10,000 nucleotides of DNA, taken from contig NC_091590.1 in assembly GCF_042767895.1 (NCBI RefSeq), positions 4,670,811-4,680,810 of the forward strand, read 5' to 3'. Position 1 is the first letter of the stretch; each line of letters starts with the position of its first letter. Positions 6,761-10,000 of the stretch are shown here, in pieces. The translations under genes were made by a program, and so were the position numbers. The notes under the pieces are model-generated. The model made no database searches and had not been told where the DNA came from. It saw only the letters and a program-made list of their open reading frames with translations. The stretch is from Penaeus vannamei (Eukaryota > Arthropoda > Malacostraca > Decapoda > Penaeidae).

Positions 6761-6805
6761 TATATATATATAACTGAAAAAAGTAAATAATAATAATAAT
6801 AATAA
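6761..6805. repeat. Compound AT and AAT microsatellites
   Basis: A 12-base TA run (6761-6772) is followed, after 13 bases, by an AAT triplet run at about 6786-6805. Such compound AT-rich tracts fit decapod-type genomes but are not diagnostic. Confidence 0.9.
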
Positions 6806-7506
6806 AAAATACAATAAAAATCAAACATAAACATGAACTACAACACAGAGATTTTGAATAGTGGGATTATGACACTGGTATATGAACTATGTAAACATAT
6901 TTATCAATATGAAGTTATATCTACATTATTACATATCACACCAGATTTACTATATGCATATAACATCATAATTTCATATCTAAAGCTTCAAACTGTTCAG
7001 TTTAAATCTAAAATAATGGACTGTCACAAAATACTGTCTTAAATCTATAGTTCATACACATATTAACAGAGTAGTTCAGTACAAAAATACCAATTAGAAA
7101 ACGCAATATTATATGCTCAATTAGAAACTGCAGCGTACATACGTAAAATTATATACCTGCTTTATCTTCACTCTTAAATGTATAATTCAGCGATACTTCA
7201 GTATTCAAATCCTTCTAAACAAATCTTAGAATTACTCGTCAAGAAGAATATATAAATTCCTATTTGGTTGTAGTTTAATGCATATCTGAATACTTACACA
7301 TATAACAAGCACAGGAAGGAGTTTGCTATCTAAGGTTCCAGCTCCCGACTTTCTCGGAGTAACGGCCATGAAATGTTTACTGCAGTGTCCGTGAACCTCA
7401 ACGCTCCACGATTACAGAGACAATGAGAATAGAGTGGCTTCCTGATCACAACTGAGCTGCTTAAGTAATACAGAAAAGAAGACATAAGTGGATCATATTC
7501 TTTAAA

Positions 7507-7552
7507 AAGGAGAGAGAAAAAAAAAAAGAAGAAAAAAAAAATAATAAAAAAA
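7507..7552. repeat. A-rich low-complexity tract
   Basis: Poly(A) with sporadic G and T begins after GGAGAGAG. The Phe-rich minus-strand frame that covers it (7330-7575) is an artefact of this tract. Confidence 0.85.
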
Positions 7553-7931
7553 ATCACAACATTTACTGGACTCAAGTATTACAACCTCTTCCACACACTA
7601 CAATTACTTGATCTAAACATATTTACATTCAACACCAAACTCCAAAAATTACTTAAACAAGTATTAAGATCTCTTTTTTTCTTCCTTTTTCCCCCACTAT
7701 ATACACTTTTTTTTTACATCTTTACATGAAGAAAATCAACTTGATTTCATTATTTAGACAATTCGAGATCATCAACACATAAATCTAAAAACAAAAATCT
7801 CAAGTAAATACTATGTGAGTGAACTCCATCTCACTTGGTTACTTTGGCTAAAGAGAAAGACGAAAAAAAATATCTTTGTGGGGTTCTCTTGAAAAGAACC
7901 CTACCATCTATAAAAAGATAATAATAACAGC

Positions 7932-7955
7932 AATAATAATAATAATAATAATAAT
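7932..7955. repeat. AAT microsatellite, 8 perfect copies
   Basis: Twenty-four bases of uninterrupted AAT, preceded by the imperfect units ATAATAACAGC. This is a likely length-polymorphic marker. Confidence 0.95.
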
Positions 7956-8190
7956 TTGCTGAAGAGTTGTAATAAAACTATAGATACATTATGCTTTGGT
8001 CACTTAGAAATTTTGATCTGTGGTTCATGTCTACTCAGAAAATTTTGTAGAATGGAACGCAGTCCATTAATACTGATTTTACTTTTGCAATAAATTTTTT
8101 AGAGGTAAACCTACTGCAAAAATCTGGTGGAAATAAACTATAAAAAGTTTTTCAGTACAAAAACATTTATGATAATGATAAAGATAATTT

Positions 8191-8221
<31 letters not shown>

Positions 8222-8246
8222 TAATACTTATAATAATAACAATAAC
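8191..8246. repeat. TAA microsatellite with degenerate extension
   Basis: Nearly nine perfect TAA units (8191-8216) are followed by degenerate TAA/AATAAC units to about 8246. It is the longest AAT-class tract in the window. Confidence 0.93.
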
Positions 8247-9142
8247 AATATAAAGTCACCTGACACAAATTTATATTCTTAATTATATATTAAATATAAA
8301 ATGGTGTCAAACTCTGCATAAACTTTTCTGCCGAAAATCTTGATGCAATTTGACAGAAATAAGGACTTGCAACTCTACTTATCAGAACATGAATACATTT
8401 GGATAATTTGGTCTAATTCTTAGACTCAGAGTATAGAGAAAATATGGATTAATTTCTATGTATTATTTGGTTCATCTACATTATATATCACTTTCGTTTG
8501 AGACAGTGTGTTGGAAGATATGACAGTATGACTACGGTTAAGCCCTAATTAAAACTTCCACTTGACAAGAGACAGGTGATTAACTGACCTGACACAACCA
8601 AGAAAAACGGATACACGTCTGTTCACATCACAAAAATTAGTTTTGACGATGAAAAGTTCACTTATCAGTGGCAACAGGGATATTATCCTTAATCCCTTGT
8701 TATTTTCACCTTTTTCAATCTTCTTCAAAAAAGACAACGAAGAAAGCACACCATGGATACTCGCACTGCATTGATTCGAGATCCCTATGTTCCCGTGAGA
8801 AGTGGACCACCTTGAGTGTAAAAATTTTCTTAAATTTGAGAAAAAAGATGTAGCCTTCAATTACAATACCATGGTGATATACACATGTATACTACCAATT
8901 TCCATTCACATATGATGTGGCAAACAAAGGAGCACCAATGCCTCATGCACAGGCATTTCCTTAATCAGTGGGGCCTCATCTGAATATCTTTATCTATGTA
9001 TACCTAGATTAAATGAAAGAAAAAGAAAAGAAAAGGATGTCTCCATTATTAATACTACTAATGTTGTTGCTGCTGATTATGCACAAGAAAATGCATATCA
9101 AGAAAATACAGGAATTAATGATCCTCAAAATAAGAAACAGAT

Positions 9143-9312
9143 TTAGACTACATAATCTCGCTCAGAACCAGCATCTTCCGGCACATGGGGAGGCTGTTTT
9201 GGCAGCGAGGAGGCAGCAGGGTTGCAATTGACCACATCAACTGCAATCTGCACAGGACCCGGGGGACTGCCTTGGGACGTTGCACTGTGGTTGCTTGCTA
9301 GGCTTGTTGTAT
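9143..9312 (-). CDS. Terminal coding exon of an unidentified minus-strand gene
   Basis: Read on the minus strand, the acceptor TTGAACAG ends at 9313 and the exon begins at 9312. Bases AT complete an Asp codon (GAT) from the upstream exon. Fifty-five codons follow to TAA (9143-9145): TTSLASNHSATSQGSPPGPV, then QIAVDVVNCNPAASSLPKQP, then a tail ending ERDYVV. The other two frames close early, and the stretch is less AT-rich than its flanks, which supports real coding. The tail is Ser/Pro/Thr-rich and probably disordered. Its last residues, with hydrophobic Tyr at -2 and Val at 0, fit a class II PDZ-binding ligand, as found at the cytoplasmic ends of membrane or scaffold proteins. That role is inference. 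I do not recognise the family. A different upstream frame would instead stop after IQQA. Confidence 0.6.
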
Positions 9313-9594
9313 CTGTTCAAGAGAGTTCAATTATTAAGAGGAAGTTGTTTCTGTGACACTGAACCTCATTGAAAAATATCCCAGTAAAATTCTTTTCCTT
9401 CATGGATTTTTTCCCCTAAAATCAAAATTAAGCCTTTACTTTTGAATGTCATTATAACATGTATATCAAGTTAGCCTATGCTGAGAGCAGCTGCTCTTCC
9501 AAGGACACATGTCAAGCATCTATATTCTGTCTGATCCCAGTATATTGGCTTTTGCCATGCAGACTTTGAACTATGGTGGCTGGATAATTTTGCA

Positions 9595-9653
9595 TATAAT
9601 AATAATGATGATAATAAAAATAAAAATAATAAAATTATAATAATAATAATAAA
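9595..9653. repeat. Imperfect AAT/AAAAT microsatellite
   Basis: Interrupted AATAAT, GATGATAAT and AAAAT units run for about 59 bases. It is older and more degraded than the perfect tract at 7932-7955. Confidence 0.9.
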
Positions 9654-9811
9654 TACAAATCAAATAAAACATATGTGTCCGTTGCCACAGGTAACATGGG
9701 CTACCATGTTTATGCATAGCCCTTGAGTTTAAACCTTTCAGTATTTTGGCAAGTGTAGAGGCACTCTGTTTAACTGATGAATAACTTTTTAGACCTCTCT
9801 CAGTGGTGCTA

Positions 9812-9891
9812 CAAAGAAAGAAAGACAGAAAGAAAGAAAAAGAAAAAGGAATGAATCAAAGAAAGAAAGAGAAATAAATAAATAAATAAAC
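9812..9891. repeat. AAAG then AAAT compound microsatellite
   Basis: AAAG units (9812-9846 and again about 9859-9871) pass directly into five or so AAAT units (about 9873-9890). On the coding strand of the minus gene this is a CTTT/ATTT pyrimidine-rich stretch close to the donor site. Confidence 0.92.
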
Positions 9892-9949
9892 ATATAAAAA
9901 ATAAAGAAAAAAAAACAAATTCAGCTAAATAGAATGCAAAGAACCTTAC

Positions 9950-10000
9950 CTGTGTGCCCTGAGGATCGCCCAGCACCATGAACAATAACACTAACACTAG
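9950..10000 (-). CDS. Penultimate coding exon of the minus-strand gene (partial, runs off the window)
   Basis: On the minus strand, 51 bases are visible before a strong donor CAG/GTAAGG (9950/9949). In the only frame that joins the long open frame of the terminal exon, it reads SVSVIVHGAGRSSGHT and leaves one G that forms Asp with the next exon. A second frame of this segment is also open (it reads LGDPQGTQ), but it would stop five codons into the next exon. One frame has in-frame stops. The exon is therefore supported by its donor and phase, and not by recognised protein similarity. Confidence 0.5.

Larger units (their letters stand above)
5740..9142 (-). other. Probable 3.4 kb 3' UTR of the minus-strand gene
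   Basis: This is an AT-rich region without convincing genes, lying directly after the stop codon at 9143-9145. Scanning the plus strand for TTTATT (minus AATAAA) between 9142 and 5766 gave none, and the first lies at 5760-5765. A single long 3' UTR ending near 5740 is therefore consistent, although ATTAAA variants occur earlier (plus TTTAAT near 8190, 7274 and 6230) and shorter forms are possible. It carries several AT, AAT and A-rich microsatellites. The 103-codon minus frame at 8549-8860 shows no coding signature. Confidence 0.45.
9313..9949 (-). other. Last intron of the minus-strand gene (637 bases)
   Basis: This phase 1 intron on the minus strand has donor GTAAGG (9949 downward) and acceptor TTGAACAG at 9313. 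It contains an AAT-class tract (about 9595-9653) and an AAAG/AAAT compound tract (9812-9891). No other feature was seen. Confidence 0.6.

Noticed and set aside
7620..7705. Two Pumilio-type sites (UGUAAAUA and UGUAUAUA) on the minus strand, 78 bases apart
   Set aside because: In more than 3 kb of AT-rich sequence about one such 8-mer is expected by chance, so two is not evidence of regulation.
8549..8860. 103-codon minus-strand frame in the presumed 3' UTR
   Set aside because: It is the longest non-repetitive frame there, but its composition matches local AT-rich DNA, with no motif and no splice or start context. A small overlapping plus frame exists as well.
9013..9231. 72-codon plus-strand frame
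   Set aside because: Antisense to the spliced minus-strand terminal exon, and AT-rich before it.
9809..9997. 62-codon minus-strand frame ending in Phe/Leu-rich sequence
   Set aside because: It reads through the strong donor at 9949 into the CTTT/ATTT microsatellite. It is the wrong frame for the terminal exon.

Overview
This looks like nuclear DNA of an invertebrate animal, most likely a decapod crustacean and perhaps a penaeid shrimp. The organism call is an inference from style: AT-rich introns, very dense simple repeats (AAT, AT, AAAG, a giant CCT tract) and short repeat elements. No part of the sequence names a species. There are no bacterial operons, ribosome binding sites or CRISPR arrays.

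Left third (74-3317, plus strand): the last five coding exons of the replication factor C subunit 4 gene (RFC4-type clamp-loader subunit). They encode Walker B, sensor 1, the SRC arginine-finger motif, sensor 2 and the whole C-terminal collar domain, ending at a TGA at 3315-3317. All splice sites are GT-AG and all phases join. The N-terminal part with Walker A lies upstream of the window. The introns hold a roughly 350-base polypyrimidine tract, an exact 24-base tandem duplication and a candidate poly(A)-tailed retroposed insert. A short 3' UTR with AATAAA signals follows, to about 3.6-3.66 kb.

Middle (about 3650-5690): no intact gene. This stretch is strongly strand-asymmetric, with G rare on the plus strand. 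On the minus strand it has several short, interrupted, protein-like reading frames, consistent with a decayed repeat or gene. It also carries a 38-base near-perfect palindrome with a diverged relative at 5419-5443, two similar termini ending in GGGTTAA (4490-4519 and 5612-5641), and a GC-rich island with a 12-base minisatellite.

Right part (about 5740-10000, minus strand): the 3' end of a second gene I could not identify. A partial exon (9950-10000) splices to a terminal coding exon (9143-9312), followed by an apparent 3' UTR of about 3.4 kb full of AT-rich microsatellites. Between the stop codon and 5765 I found no minus-strand AATAAA; the first occurs at 5760-5765. The two genes are therefore convergent, tail to tail, separated by about 2 kb of repeat-derived DNA. 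Nothing suggests that they work together.
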